DNA of 39,294 nt from a virus. The DNA lies in IMG/VR virus record IMGVR_UViG_3300032770_000056, positions 1 to 39,294 of that record. The stretch is one strand, 5' to 3'. Of this stretch, positions 1 through 8,035 are shown one piece after another; within the stretch, counting starts at the first letter, position 1, and each line of letters opens with the position of its first letter. Made by a program: the position numbers and the translations under genes. The notes below the pieces were generated by a model that saw nothing but the letters and a program-made list of their open reading frames with translations, did not search any database and was not told where the DNA came from.

Positions 1-260
1 TGCAGGCGGCTTCGGGCGGAACGACCGTAACCCTACCGGCTGCTACCTGTTTCATCGGCTATGTGAAGAACCTGTCCTCGGCTACAAATCTTACGGTGGC
101 ATGGACGGCGGTAGGGGCTTCAGGTTCAAGCAGCATGCTTTTGCTTCCCGGTGGAGTCTTCATCTACTTCCAGCCAGCAACGAGCGGAGGTGGATTCACG
201 GCCATGACGGTGACTGCGGCTTCTGGCACTTGTTCCTGCGAAGTTCTCGTAGGAGCGTAA
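1..260 (+). CDS. Small head-decoration or structural protein, 5' end cut by the window
   Basis: The reading frame is open from base 3 at the left edge to the stop at 258-260, so the gene starts outside the window. The visible 85 residues are rich in Gly, Ala, Thr and Val and end in a segment that alternates small and hydrophobic residues, as in beta-sandwich head-fibre or decoration proteins that follow the major capsid gene. An internal GTG at 63 has no ribosome-binding site, so the longer frame is preferred. The next gene begins at base 261 with no gap. The structural role is inferred from composition and position; no enzymatic motif is visible. Confidence 0.6.
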   Translation, partial: QAASGGTTVTLPAATCFIGYVKNLSSATNLTVAWTAVGASGSSSMLLLPGGVFIYFQPATSGGGFTAMTVTAASGTCSCEVLVGA

Positions 261-1001
261 ATGACCATTAACGACTTGATTCCGGCAGTCCAAGCGATTC
301 TACAGAACCGCTCGGACGTTTCGGAATCCCAGTCCAACCCGGAGATGAGGCCGAGTACGTGGATTGCCAAGGCCATCACCAATCTCACGGGGAAGTACAT
401 ATTCGAGGAATTGCGCGTCATTGGCCCTACCGTGAATGTTGGTCCCGGCCTTGGTTTGAACGGCTCGAATTATCTCTACCCCGTGAAGTATTTCCTTCAG
501 CCTGGGGACGACTACACCTTCACGGCAACGAGCATGGTGATTTTCCTCGACCCGCCATCGAATACGGTGAGCTATCCGATGGACTACATGCAGCCCAAGG
601 CCATCACGCCGCTGGTGAATATTCCTGGTGGGGTTCCGTTCAAGTACACGCGATACGGCTCAAACTTCTGGTTCGGCGTGCAGGCGGGACAGAACTATCA
701 AATTTACTATCCTTACCAGCGCAAGCATCCGTTCGAGGCGAAACTTCCGGCTTCAACGGTTTTCATTCCCGATGACTGGATAGAAGCGGTAGAATGGTCT
801 GCGGCGGAACGTGGGGCGCAAGTGTTGCGCTGGAACGACCAAGCCACGTTCATCCACAATACGCTGTTTGGAGACCCGGAGTTCCAGACAAGTGGAGGAG
901 TGAAGGGCAGGCCGGGGCTTCTGGCGGGATTGCTGTTGCAGCAGGAACGCGACCAGCAGACTTCAACCCGTCAAATAGTCTATATGGGCCAGAGGTATTA
1001 A
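261..1001 (+). CDS. Probable head-tail adaptor (neck) protein
   Basis: A 246-residue protein starting with ATG directly after the stop of the preceding gene. The N-terminal ~50 residues are helical, with an early Leu-Ile-Pro-Ala segment and a WIAKAI helix. The middle is beta-rich with many Tyr, Pro and Gly, and a C-terminal helix (about 165-195) contains DDWIEAVEWSAAERGAQVL. This helix-beta-helix plan, the length and the place between head and ejection proteins resemble podovirus and siphovirus head completion/adaptor proteins that sit under the portal. It belongs to the late rightward operon, 1 nt from the next gene. The specific adaptor family could not be assigned; the role is inferred from context. 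Confidence 0.5.
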   Translation: MTINDLIPAVQAILQNRSDVSESQSNPEMRPSTWIAKAITNLTGKYIFEELRVIGPTVNVGPGLGLNGSNYLYPVKYFLQPGDDYTFTATSMVIFLDPPSNTVSYPMDYMQPKAITPLVNIPGGVPFKYTRYGSNFWFGVQAGQNYQIYYPYQRKHPFEAKLPASTVFIPDDWIEAVEWSAAERGAQVLRWNDQATFIHNTLFGDPEFQTSGGVKGRPGLLAGLLLQQERDQQTSTRQIVYMGQRY

Positions 1002-1002
1002 A

Positions 1003-1743
1003 ATGCTGAGCACCGTAAATCCGACTGGCAGCACAGCAACACCGGGAATGTCGAATCCCACGGGGGTTGCCATTACCGGCCCACTCGCGGCTGGCAGCAC
1101 GTATACGAATCCTTATCTGACCGGCTCGGCGCTTGGCTATGTGCCCGGAAGTCCTGCCACGCCGTCCACGACACCGACTTCAGGAACCACGCCGACAGCA
1201 ACCGATACGACACTTGGAGCAACAACGGCTCCTCCGCTTACCATACCCGGTGGCGGGCCTTTGGGGGTGACTATCGGGCAAAACGCTCCCGGTGTAAGCC
1301 CGAAAGACACGGCTCGGCTGTTAAAGGAATTGCAGCACGTCTATGGGAAAGGAATTGGCTCTGCGCTCTATCAATTCCTCACGACTGGCGCAGGCTACAA
1401 CCCGAACGTGGTTGAGGCCGAGATTCAGCAGATGCAGCCTCAAATCCAGAGGGGCTACAACACCCTTCAAGAGCAGTTTGCTGCGGCAGGGGCAGGGGGA
1501 AGTTCTGCGGCTGGCATCGGCGGCGCGGATTACCTATCGCAAGTCACGGCGGATGAGAATGCCCTGTTCGCACAGCAATACGAGCAGGCCATCAACAACT
1601 ACATGAACATTCTCATGGGAGTGAAAGGCGAAGCGGCCACCTATACAGCAAACAAACCGTCAGAGCTTGATACCATTCTTGGGTATCTTAATACGGCTGC
1701 AAGCGTAGGATTAGATATTGCGGGGATTTTTAAGAAGCCATAA
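1003..1743 (+). CDS. Structural protein with Thr/Pro/Gly-rich N-terminus and helical C-terminus
   Basis: 246 residues in two parts. Residues 1-95 are low complexity (Thr, Pro, Gly, Ala) and probably disordered. Residues 95-246 are helical and Gln/Ala-rich, with a Gly-rich hinge (AAAGAGGSSAAGIGG, about 160-175) between two helices and a hydrophobic C-terminal helix ending in IFKKP. Small proteins with a Gly hinge and terminal amphipathic helix, placed before large coiled-coil proteins, are typical of podovirus internal or ejection proteins. It starts 1 nt after the adaptor gene and ends 2 nt before the next. Function is inferred from context only. Confidence 0.5.
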   Translation: MLSTVNPTGSTATPGMSNPTGVAITGPLAAGSTYTNPYLTGSALGYVPGSPATPSTTPTSGTTPTATDTTLGATTAPPLTIPGGGPLGVTIGQNAPGVSPKDTARLLKELQHVYGKGIGSALYQFLTTGAGYNPNVVEAEIQQMQPQIQRGYNTLQEQFAAAGAGGSSAAGIGGADYLSQVTADENALFAQQYEQAINNYMNILMGVKGEAATYTANKPSELDTILGYLNTAASVGLDIAGIFKKP

Positions 1744-1745
1744 AT

Positions 1746-3059
1746 ATGCCATCCGATACTCCACAACAATTTGACATTCCGGGTTCTTTTGGAAGAGACC
1801 CCGGCATGAGCTTTCCTTCTGCTCAGGGAAATGTTCCTGGAGCGGACGTTCAATTACCGCAACAGGCTCAACCATCAAGCCAGCTTCCCAATCCCCAACA
1901 GTCCGTTATGGACTTGCTGAAGAATCTCATGGCGCAGCGGCATTCACAGCTTGCGCAGCCCGTTCCCGCACCCGTTCCGGGGCAGACGGACACGACTCCG
2001 CCTCCCTACATGCAGAGCCATCAATGGGCCAAGCAGAGGTTTCTATTCGGGCTTGCAGGCGTCATCAAGAATGCCGATTCGATGCACAAGCAGAAGGAAC
2101 TCGCCAAGGCGGAATCGGACTGGAACATCCTTCAGACGGTCATATCGAGAAACACCGACCCCAATACGGGGCAGGTGGACCAGCAGAAGCTAATGCAAGA
2201 CCCGCTGGCAATGTCGATTTTGGGAGACCCGAAGAAACTGAAGCGCATGTCGAAGGCGCTCAATCAGGACTGGCTCAATCCCAAGAGCAGCCCGGAATAT
2301 CAGGCGCTTCAGAAGTCCATGCAGACAACGGACCAGAAGCACCAAGCCGCTACCGGACTAAAGGGAATCTTCCAGAAGCTCATGGGCCGTCAAGCGACTC
2401 CATCTCCTGAAGCCCGCGCAGCACTGGCGTCGAGTGTGGCATCACGCGCACCACTCACCCCGGAACAGGGTGTGGACGCAAAGACGCTTCTGGAGTTTTA
2501 CAAGACGGCTGCGGATTTCGGCTACAAGGACAAGGAATTCGCGCTCCGCAAGCAGGAACTTGAAGCACGTCATCAGGAGCATCTTGACAACATTCAACTT
2601 CGGCGCGACCAACTGGAGCAGCAGAACAGGCTAGCCGAAGAGCGTTTGAAAGACCAGAAACTGAGCGAGCAGGACAGGGCCGATGCCGCAAAGCAGCGCA
2701 ACGATATTCAGCGTGAGATGCTTCAGTTGCGCCGTGACGAATTGCGGGACAGGTATTCCTATGCCGAGACTCCCAAGCAGCGGCAAGGCGTTCTTGATTC
2801 GGCTATCAAAGACATCCAGACGCAGCGCAGTTCTGCCTATAAACGGCTTCAGGATTCCGAAAAGCGTGGCGTAATTGCGCGTACATTTGGGATGGGGGAA
2901 GACGCCAATACGGTTCGTTCCGAGATTGCGCGTTATGATGCCGCCATTCAGATGCTCAATCAGCGCAGACAGGCCATTCTTTCCGGTCTGGTGGATGGTG
3001 GTGCGGCGATTAACGAGGCCTACGAATCGCTAAACCCGGACGCAGTGCCTAAGAAATAG
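1746..3059 (+). CDS. Coiled-coil internal virion protein candidate
   Basis: 437 residues. The first ~85 are Pro/Gln-rich and likely unstructured; a short helical region with a TRP-like WAKQRFLFGLAG segment follows. From about 255 to 345 there is a long, highly charged coiled coil dominated by Glu, Gln, Arg and Leu. A second helical stretch runs to a hydrophobic segment near the end. No enzyme motif was seen. Together with the neighbouring 246- and 791-residue proteins it forms a three-gene block resembling the internal core/ejection protein block of podoviruses (analogous in position to T7 gp14-gp16). The assignment rests on composition and position. Confidence 0.5.
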   Translation: MPSDTPQQFDIPGSFGRDPGMSFPSAQGNVPGADVQLPQQAQPSSQLPNPQQSVMDLLKNLMAQRHSQLAQPVPAPVPGQTDTTPPPYMQSHQWAKQRFLFGLAGVIKNADSMHKQKELAKAESDWNILQTVISRNTDPNTGQVDQQKLMQDPLAMSILGDPKKLKRMSKALNQDWLNPKSSPEYQALQKSMQTTDQKHQAATGLKGIFQKLMGRQATPSPEARAALASSVASRAPLTPEQGVDAKTLLEFYKTAADFGYKDKEFALRKQELEARHQEHLDNIQLRRDQLEQQNRLAEERLKDQKLSEQDRADAAKQRNDIQREMLQLRRDELRDRYSYAETPKQRQGVLDSAIKDIQTQRSSAYKRLQDSEKRGVIARTFGMGEDANTVRSEIARYDAAIQMLNQRRQAILSGLVDGGAAINEAYESLNPDAVPKK

Positions 3060-3061
3060 CC

Positions 3062-5437
3062 ATGCCCAACGGCGACTCAGTTCCTTGGAGCATACCGGAC
3101 GTTCAAGCCTACTTGAAGAAGCAGGGATGGGCGAAGCTCGACACACCAGAAAAGATTCAGGCATATGAAGCCGATGCCGCGCAACGTACGGGCAGGCCCC
3201 AACGTCCGGCAATCCGGGTGCCAACTGAAGCGCCCAACATAGTTCAGAAAGCCCTTACGCCCCTCGCATCACCACAGCAACTTCTGGGTGCTGTGCCGGG
3301 CGCTCCTGACCTTCATGGCAGGTTTGCCGGAGCAGAGGAATCGGCTATTTCGCGTGGCGACCCGGCCAAGGCAGCCCTTTTTGCTGAAACCAAAGGATTG
3401 ATGGAAAGTGGTGCCGGATTCGCTTCTTCCTTCACTTCCCCTGCCGCAATTATGATGGCGACTCTTCCCGGTGCTGCGGAGATGCTTCCCGAGGCATCGG
3501 CAGCGGTAAAGGCAATTCGTGGCGCGGAGGCTTTAGGTGGGGCTGGTTTCGGTGTGGCTGGCCTGTCACAAGCCGTCCAACCCCGCCAGAAAGGAGAGAC
3601 AAGTCCTGATTACTGGGAGCGCGTTCTTTACGGCAGTTCGGTAACCGCGTTCGGACTTGCTGGCGCAACAGCGATTTCAAAGGACGCGCTCCATTCCATG
3701 CTGCGCACGAAGATGGGGTTGAACGAAGACCTCGCGGCCAAGATTGCTCCAAAAGTGGCAGAGATGCAGAAAGTGTATGCGGAATCCGGCAAGGAGTCCG
3801 TGCGCATCGCCACCGATTACGCCGAAGCGATGAAGGGAATTAAGGGTACGCAAGACGCCAAGGCATCAGAAGTGCAGCAGCAACTTGCGAAAGAACTGCG
3901 AGACATACAGAAACAGTCGGACATCGCCAGCGGAGCCATCAAGCAGAAAACCATCAATGCGCTCAAGGCCAACGAAGCGCAAATGGGAGAACTCGACAAA
4001 CAGAAAACCGAGCAAGGCATTGCTCTTATTCGCGACACAGCCAAGGCTCTCCATGAAGAGCAAACACAACTCTCGGCTCGGTACGATGCACTGGGAGACA
4101 AAATCAAAGAGCCGGTATCTACATCCAGTCAAGTCGTAGATTTGGTGAAGGCTGAGTTCCGCGCTCTAGGAATCAATGAGAAGGAAATCCCTCCCGCCGC
4201 TTTCAAGGCATTGCAGGAAGCCAAAGAGCCTTCTACGCAGCGGATGTCTGCAAGTCAAAATACTGCCGCCATGCAAGCTGCTCGGTATCTCAAGGAAGGC
4301 ATGTCCGTACAGGATGTACGAAGCGCGATGACGAATCTTGGCTACACGCCACGAGAAGTGGCTGGAATCATGCAGATTGTGGCACCGCAGGATGCGGCTG
4401 GCGATGCCCTTGGATTCAACCAAATCACGCGCATCCGTGAGGACTTGTATCAGGCGGGCCGCGCATCGAAAGACGGGGCGGTTCGGCATGCCCTAGGCGA
4501 AGCCTACGCTAAGCTGACCGACCTACAGGAACAGGCGGCAAACAAGGCCAAGTTGGGTGGTGAATACAAGACACTCAAATCCGACTACATGAAGTTCATG
4601 CGCGGCATCAATTCCGACCTCATGCAAAACTGGCTGAATGCCGAGGATATGGAATCGCAGGCCATCAACAACAAAGTCCGTGAGTTGACCTCGCGCACGA
4701 AGGAAGAAGCTCTCCGGGCAATCCTGCGTTCCGCTGGACTCTCTACGGATGCCTTTGATGCCGTGGTGAAGGCGCAGGAGCAGGCAACCAAGGCTACCGC
4801 TGAAATCAAATCTCAGGCCGTCGCTGAAAAGGAAGCCCTGACTAGGGGAACGAAGCAAGAGATAGCTGCGGCGAAGGAGCGTGCTGCGGGTGCGAAAAAG
4901 GCCATTACCGAGGAGGCTGCGGCGGCAAAGGAGAAGGCTGAGGGCACGCGAAAGCAGGCCGAAGCCGCTGAAGAGTACACCACCAAAGAGCAGCTAGGAA
5001 AGCTCGAAAAGGAAGGCGAGAAGGTTGTCCCTCACAAGGGCACAAGCGAACTGGCGGGCATGACGGATGCGCAACTCAAAGAACAGCGCATTAATGCGCT
5101 CGTGGCCGACCTGAAAAAGAACGGAGTCATTGAGCCGGGACGATTCGCCTACCTGATGTATGGACTCATTCGCACGCTCTCTGGGAGCATGTTCGGGCCT
5201 CTAACATTGGCCTACGGGGGCAGCAGAATCGGCATGGAGGCTGTCGTGCAGAATCCGAAGTTCACGAACTGGCTCCTGAGTGAAAGCGGTATTGAGCCTA
5301 ACTCGGCATTGGGACGCAAGATGTTCAGTGCCATCAAGAACAGCTATCCACTCCTTCGCGCAGCGGCCAAGACGGGAATCCCGGCAGCGGCAGCGGCCAG
5401 CAAGGAACCGTGGAAGCAGATTTCTGTTGTGCAGTAG
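3062..5437 (+). CDS. Large internal virion / DNA-ejection protein candidate
   Basis: 791 residues, the largest protein of the head-proximal module, starting 2 nt after the previous stop. Residues 1-25 (SVPWSIPDVQAYLKKQGW) look like a short helical tether. About 100-200 holds two Gly/Ala-rich hydrophobic stretches that could insert in a membrane. About 215-320 and 560-640 are long coiled coils rich in Lys, Glu, Ala and Gln. Near 700-730 is a further hydrophobic segment (IRTLSGSMFGPLTLAYGG). Long helical proteins with amphipathic or membrane-active segments are known to form ejection tubes in podoviruses. No lytic transglycosylase motif was found, so a peptidoglycan-cutting activity is not claimed. 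Confidence 0.5.
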   Translation: MPNGDSVPWSIPDVQAYLKKQGWAKLDTPEKIQAYEADAAQRTGRPQRPAIRVPTEAPNIVQKALTPLASPQQLLGAVPGAPDLHGRFAGAEESAISRGDPAKAALFAETKGLMESGAGFASSFTSPAAIMMATLPGAAEMLPEASAAVKAIRGAEALGGAGFGVAGLSQAVQPRQKGETSPDYWERVLYGSSVTAFGLAGATAISKDALHSMLRTKMGLNEDLAAKIAPKVAEMQKVYAESGKESVRIATDYAEAMKGIKGTQDAKASEVQQQLAKELRDIQKQSDIASGAIKQKTINALKANEAQMGELDKQKTEQGIALIRDTAKALHEEQTQLSARYDALGDKIKEPVSTSSQVVDLVKAEFRALGINEKEIPPAAFKALQEAKEPSTQRMSASQNTAAMQAARYLKEGMSVQDVRSAMTNLGYTPREVAGIMQIVAPQDAAGDALGFNQITRIREDLYQAGRASKDGAVRHALGEAYAKLTDLQEQAANKAKLGGEYKTLKSDYMKFMRGINSDLMQNWLNAEDMESQAINNKVRELTSRTKEEALRAILRSAGLSTDAFDAVVKAQEQATKATAEIKSQAVAEKEALTRGTKQEIAAAKERAAGAKKAITEEAAAAKEKAEGTRKQAEAAEEYTTKEQLGKLEKEGEKVVPHKGTSELAGMTDAQLKEQRINALVADLKKNGVIEPGRFAYLMYGLIRTLSGSMFGPLTLAYGGSRIGMEAVVQNPKFTNWLLSESGIEPNSALGRKMFSAIKNSYPLLRAAAKTGIPAAAAASKEPWKQISVVQ

Positions 5438-5454
5438 GGAAAGGGTGCTAGGAT
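5427..5454 (+). promoter_or_regulatory. Possible promoter with -10 box 6 nt before a start codon
   Basis: TTGTGC (5427-5432), 16-nt spacer, TAGGAT (5449-5454), then 6 nt to the ATG at 5461. The -35 match is weak. The geometry is the same as at several other genes in this window. AGGA inside the -10 box could instead act as a ribosome-binding site, so this is the least certain member of the set. Confidence 0.25.
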
Positions 5455-5460
5455 ACCTCT

Positions 5461-5652
5461 ATGCGCGGACGTAGAAGCCCGAAGGCGAAGATGACGACTG
5501 TATCTCACGGGCACAGCCCGGAGATTGAAGGCGGAGAGATTCCTTCACACATGGGGCGCACGCGCACCGGACTTCCCCGTACCGAAGTACACGGAAACAG
5601 GACTTTCTCAGCACTCGACCGGAAGCACAAACTTGCAAAGCCTTGCCACTGA
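5461..5652 (+). CDS. Small basic protein of unknown function
   Basis: 63 residues, strongly basic (many Arg, Lys, His), with no predicted membrane segment or cysteine pair. It contains a GRTRTGLPRTE segment; a related TRTG word occurs in the next small protein. It lies 23 nt after the large ejection-type gene and 9 nt before the next small gene, within the module that contains the ATP-grasp enzyme. A weak AGGA lies 8-12 nt before the ATG. Possible roles are a minor virion component or a substrate/partner of the downstream ligase; neither is shown by the sequence. Confidence 0.55.
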   Translation: MRGRRSPKAKMTTVSHGHSPEIEGGEIPSHMGRTRTGLPRTEVHGNRTFSALDRKHKLAKPCH

Positions 5653-5661
5653 GGAGGATGT

Positions 5662-5874
5662 ATGAGTTTTCTGGGCAGTAAGGAAGACGCAAAGAAATAC
5701 GGCAAAGAAGCAACGATGGTGATTGACGCCGATTCCCCGACCTCCCCGGTAGGCTCGGGTGGGGGCACAGATGTTGGCGGAGCGCCGATGGGCGGAACGA
5801 CTGAGTTCACCCAAGCGCGTACCCGCACGGGCATCGGAGACCACCAAAAGACCGTTCTGCGCGAACGCAAGTAA
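5662..5874 (+). CDS. Small Gly/Thr-rich protein preceding the ATP-grasp gene
   Basis: 70 residues with a good ribosome-binding site (GAGGAGGATGT before ATG). The N-terminus is charged, the middle Gly/Ser/Thr/Pro-rich (SPVGSGGGTDVGGAPMGG) and the C-terminus basic (HQKTVLRERK). The stop codon at 5872-5874 is followed immediately by the GTG of the ATP-grasp gene at 5876, so the two are probably translationally coupled. No domain was recognised. A small virion protein is the conservative reading; a peptide acted on by the neighbouring ligase is a possible but unproven alternative. Confidence 0.6.
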   Translation: MSFLGSKEDAKKYGKEATMVIDADSPTSPVGSGGGTDVGGAPMGGTTEFTQARTRTGIGDHQKTVLRERK

Positions 5875-5875
5875 T

Positions 5876-7138
5876 GTGCGCGTCGCATGGCCTTCCAACT
5901 TCGGGGAAGGTTTGTGGCTGGCCTGGCTTTTGGGTCAGGAAGGCCACGAAGTATCCGTATCGGTAGCTGAACCCTCCTGCCGTAATGCTCTTCGCGGCAT
6001 CGTCAACCACGTTGAAGATTTTTCTCCTGTAGGAGACTACGACCTTGCCGTGTTCGATGTAACCGGGCAGGGAGAACTTGCCGACCGCACGGCTGCATTG
6101 ATACCCACGATTGGCGATTCCTCACTTGCCGACCGTCTGGAAGACGACCGCCTTTACGCTTTGGAGTTCATGGAGCAATGCGGCATTCAGGTATCGCCGT
6201 GGGAGCACTTCACCAATCCTGCCGATGCCATCCGCTACATCAAGAAGCAGGGAACGCGCCAAGTCTTTAAGCCCGTAGGCGAGCAGGCCGATAAGAGCAC
6301 AACCTACGTGTCATCCTCTGCCGAGGATATGCTGCGGTATTTCGATGTGCTGTTCCGCTCAACCCCGCAGAAAGAATTCGTGCTTCAGGAGGTAGTGGAC
6401 GGAACGGAAGTTTCGACGGAAGTCTATCTCAACGACACGGGCTACTATGCGCTGAATCACACGCTTGAATTGAAGCGGCTGATGAACGGGGATGTTGGCC
6501 CCAACACGGGATGTTCCGGTTCGCTCTGCTGGATGGCCCCTACGGAGAATCAGATATTCACGAAGGGATTAAAGAAGGCCCTTGGCCCGCTGCGCGAGTT
6601 GGGCTATCGAGGCCCAATTGACCTGAATACCATTGTGAACCGTTCTGGTGTGTACGGTCTGGAGTTTTGTGCCCGGTTCGGCTATGACGCCACGGCTCCG
6701 TTGACAAAACTGCTGTCCGTTGGCTTCGGTGATTTCCTGTATGCCATCGCCACGAATCAGAAGGTTCCTGAACTCGTTCCACGGCATTCGTTCTGCGCGA
6801 CAACGCGGCTTTCCATTCCTCCCTATCCGTCAGAGGGATTGCCCGAGAAATTCTACAAGCAGGGTGTTCCGATTGAAGGGCTGAAGCCGGACATGCTCGA
6901 CAAGTTCTTCATCTACGATGTCATGGCAAAAGAGGATTCCGACGAACTGGAAAGCGCAGGAATATGCGGCTGGATTGGCGGTCCTTTAGCAGTAGGAGAA
7001 ACCATCGGGCAGGCATGGGAAGGCGCAAAAGACATGGTGTCGCAAGTCAAGATTCCCAACTGCCAGTATCGTACCGACTGCCCGCAGAACACAGCGCGAC
7101 GCTACGAGGAATTGCGCTCAAATGGATGGCTGCGGTGA
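5876..7138 (+). CDS. PurD-like ATP-grasp ligase (phosphoribosylamine-glycine ligase family)
   Basis: 420 residues from GTG 5876; the frame is open further upstream (ATG 5759), but that part overlaps the preceding gene in another frame and lacks the family's N-terminus. The start VRVAWPSNFGEG matches the N-terminal nucleotide-binding-like domain of GAR synthetase. The ATP-grasp core has the nucleotide-binding Lys132 in VFKPVG and the family signature KRLMNGDVGPNTG (200-212). The metal-site region is LEFCARFGYDA (262-272), where PurD proteins normally have EFNARFGDPE, so the Asn ligand is Cys265. The C-terminal part (PNCQYRTDC, 394-402) matches the end of PurD, so the protein is full length (usual about 425). 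It could be an auxiliary purine-synthesis gene, or a PurD-derived ligase for a peptide or virion substrate, given that it sits among structural genes and small peptides. Confidence 0.85.
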   Translation: MRVAWPSNFGEGLWLAWLLGQEGHEVSVSVAEPSCRNALRGIVNHVEDFSPVGDYDLAVFDVTGQGELADRTAALIPTIGDSSLADRLEDDRLYALEFMEQCGIQVSPWEHFTNPADAIRYIKKQGTRQVFKPVGEQADKSTTYVSSSAEDMLRYFDVLFRSTPQKEFVLQEVVDGTEVSTEVYLNDTGYYALNHTLELKRLMNGDVGPNTGCSGSLCWMAPTENQIFTKGLKKALGPLRELGYRGPIDLNTIVNRSGVYGLEFCARFGYDATAPLTKLLSVGFGDFLYAIATNQKVPELVPRHSFCATTRLSIPPYPSEGLPEKFYKQGVPIEGLKPDMLDKFFIYDVMAKEDSDELESAGICGWIGGPLAVGETIGQAWEGAKDMVSQVKIPNCQYRTDCPQNTARRYEELRSNGWLR

Positions 7139-7242
7139 TGCCGGAAGAGATTGACGACAGCGAAGACATTCTTCAGGAAAACCTGGACCCCGAAGCGGAT
7201 TCCAGTCTTGGCGAAGGGGCTGATGAAGAGGAAGACGACTGA
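7138..7242 (+). CDS. 34-residue highly acidic peptide coupled to the ATP-grasp gene
   Basis: The ATG at 7138 overlaps the ATP-grasp stop (TGATG), so translation is probably coupled; a GTG at 7135 is in the same frame. The product is 34 residues, of which about half are Asp or Glu, ending in ADEEEDD. It has no cysteine or hydrophobic core. Very acidic small proteins occur in phages as nucleic-acid mimics or minor structural proteins. Coupling to an ATP-grasp ligase also makes a modified-peptide hypothesis possible. No function can be assigned from the sequence. Confidence 0.5.
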   Translation: MPEEIDDSEDILQENLDPEADSSLGEGADEEEDD

Positions 7243-7318
7243 GTGTATGACAAAAGCTAGCTTTCTCGTTTCCCTGCTGTAGCTTCCCGCATAGAATTGG
7301 CCTATGCGTAAGCACGCT

Positions 7319-8035
7319 TTAACGTTTGCGGTTGAGGCGATGCTCAATCGCGTGGCAATTGGGGCACAGGAACTCCAGATTATCCAAGGAATTGTGAGAT
7401 ACATCTTCGTCCTTGTGATGGGCCTGAAGAATTTCTATGTGCTCTTCATATCCACATTTAGCGCACTTCTGTTCCCTACCAGAAGACACAAGAAAGTCTC
7501 TGATTCTGGACGGCCTACCCCTTGCCCTATTTCTACAATTATTGGAACAAAATTTAGTCCTTTTTCCGTTGAGTTTGGAAGTGGAGAATTCCCGGCCACA
7601 AAGGACACAGAATACCGTTACTCTTTGAGATGCAATGAACAGGAGCTTGCATCTGTCAGAACAAAACTTCTGAATTTTGCTGCTGTATGTTTTGCGTTTG
7701 AATTCATTCTTGCAGTGGAGGCAAGTCCAGGACGGGACAGGTTTGATTCTTCCAGAGTATTCTCCAGACTTCGCTCTCCACTTTGCGGTGCATGTACATG
7801 AACAAAAACGCGATGGATTTTTTGTCCCTGCATTCCATGATTGGAACTTTTTACCGCACATTTCGCAATGAATTAAAGGACCTTCTCTTGGTCTTCCCTT
7901 CCTCTGTCCCGGCAGGTAATGGACATTGTGAAACTTCCTATCCGCGCATTTACGATTGCAATAAAGCCTCGTTGCTTTGTAAGTTTCAAAACTCACGCCG
8001 CAGTATTCGCACTTCTTTTTTCTCAGTGCTCGCAT
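7319..8035 (-). CDS. HNH endonuclease with four tandem zinc-finger modules
   Basis: 238 residues on the minus strand, in an otherwise rightward region. The ATG at 8035 has AAAGGA 7 nt upstream. Residues about 9-160 contain four repeats of a CxxC ... CxxxC zinc-finger-like unit (CEYC/CNRKC, CEMC/CSCTC, CLHC/CSDRC, CVLC/CSNNC). The C-terminal HNH domain has CAKCG ... LQAHHKDED ... LEFLCPNCHAIEHR, with the His-His pair, the Asn-rich loop and the second zinc knuckle. HNH proteins of this kind are usually free-standing homing-type nucleases in phages; the zinc fingers would bind DNA. It overlaps the first codons of the tail gene on the other strand and has its own promoter, both consistent with a mobile intruder. 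Confidence 0.88.
   Translation of the reverse strand: MRALRKKKCEYCGVSFETYKATRLYCNRKCADRKFHNVHYLPGQRKGRPREGPLIHCEMCGKKFQSWNAGTKNPSRFCSCTCTAKWRAKSGEYSGRIKPVPSWTCLHCKNEFKRKTYSSKIQKFCSDRCKLLFIASQRVTVFCVLCGREFSTSKLNGKRTKFCSNNCRNRARGRPSRIRDFLVSSGREQKCAKCGYEEHIEILQAHHKDEDVSHNSLDNLEFLCPNCHAIEHRLNRKR

Noticed and set aside
5759-5875. N-terminal extension of the ATP-grasp gene from ATG 5759
   Set aside because: It overlaps the preceding small gene in another frame, and the PurD N-terminus begins exactly at GTG 5876.
7253-7264. 12-bp palindrome AAAGCTAGCTTT after the acidic peptide gene, considered as a terminator
   Set aside because: There is no loop and no U-run, so it does not form a terminator hairpin; at most a protein-binding site.
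7783-8025. In-frame N-terminal extension of the large tail gene
   Set aside because: It is antisense to the HNH coding sequence and would bury the signal peptide in the middle of the protein.
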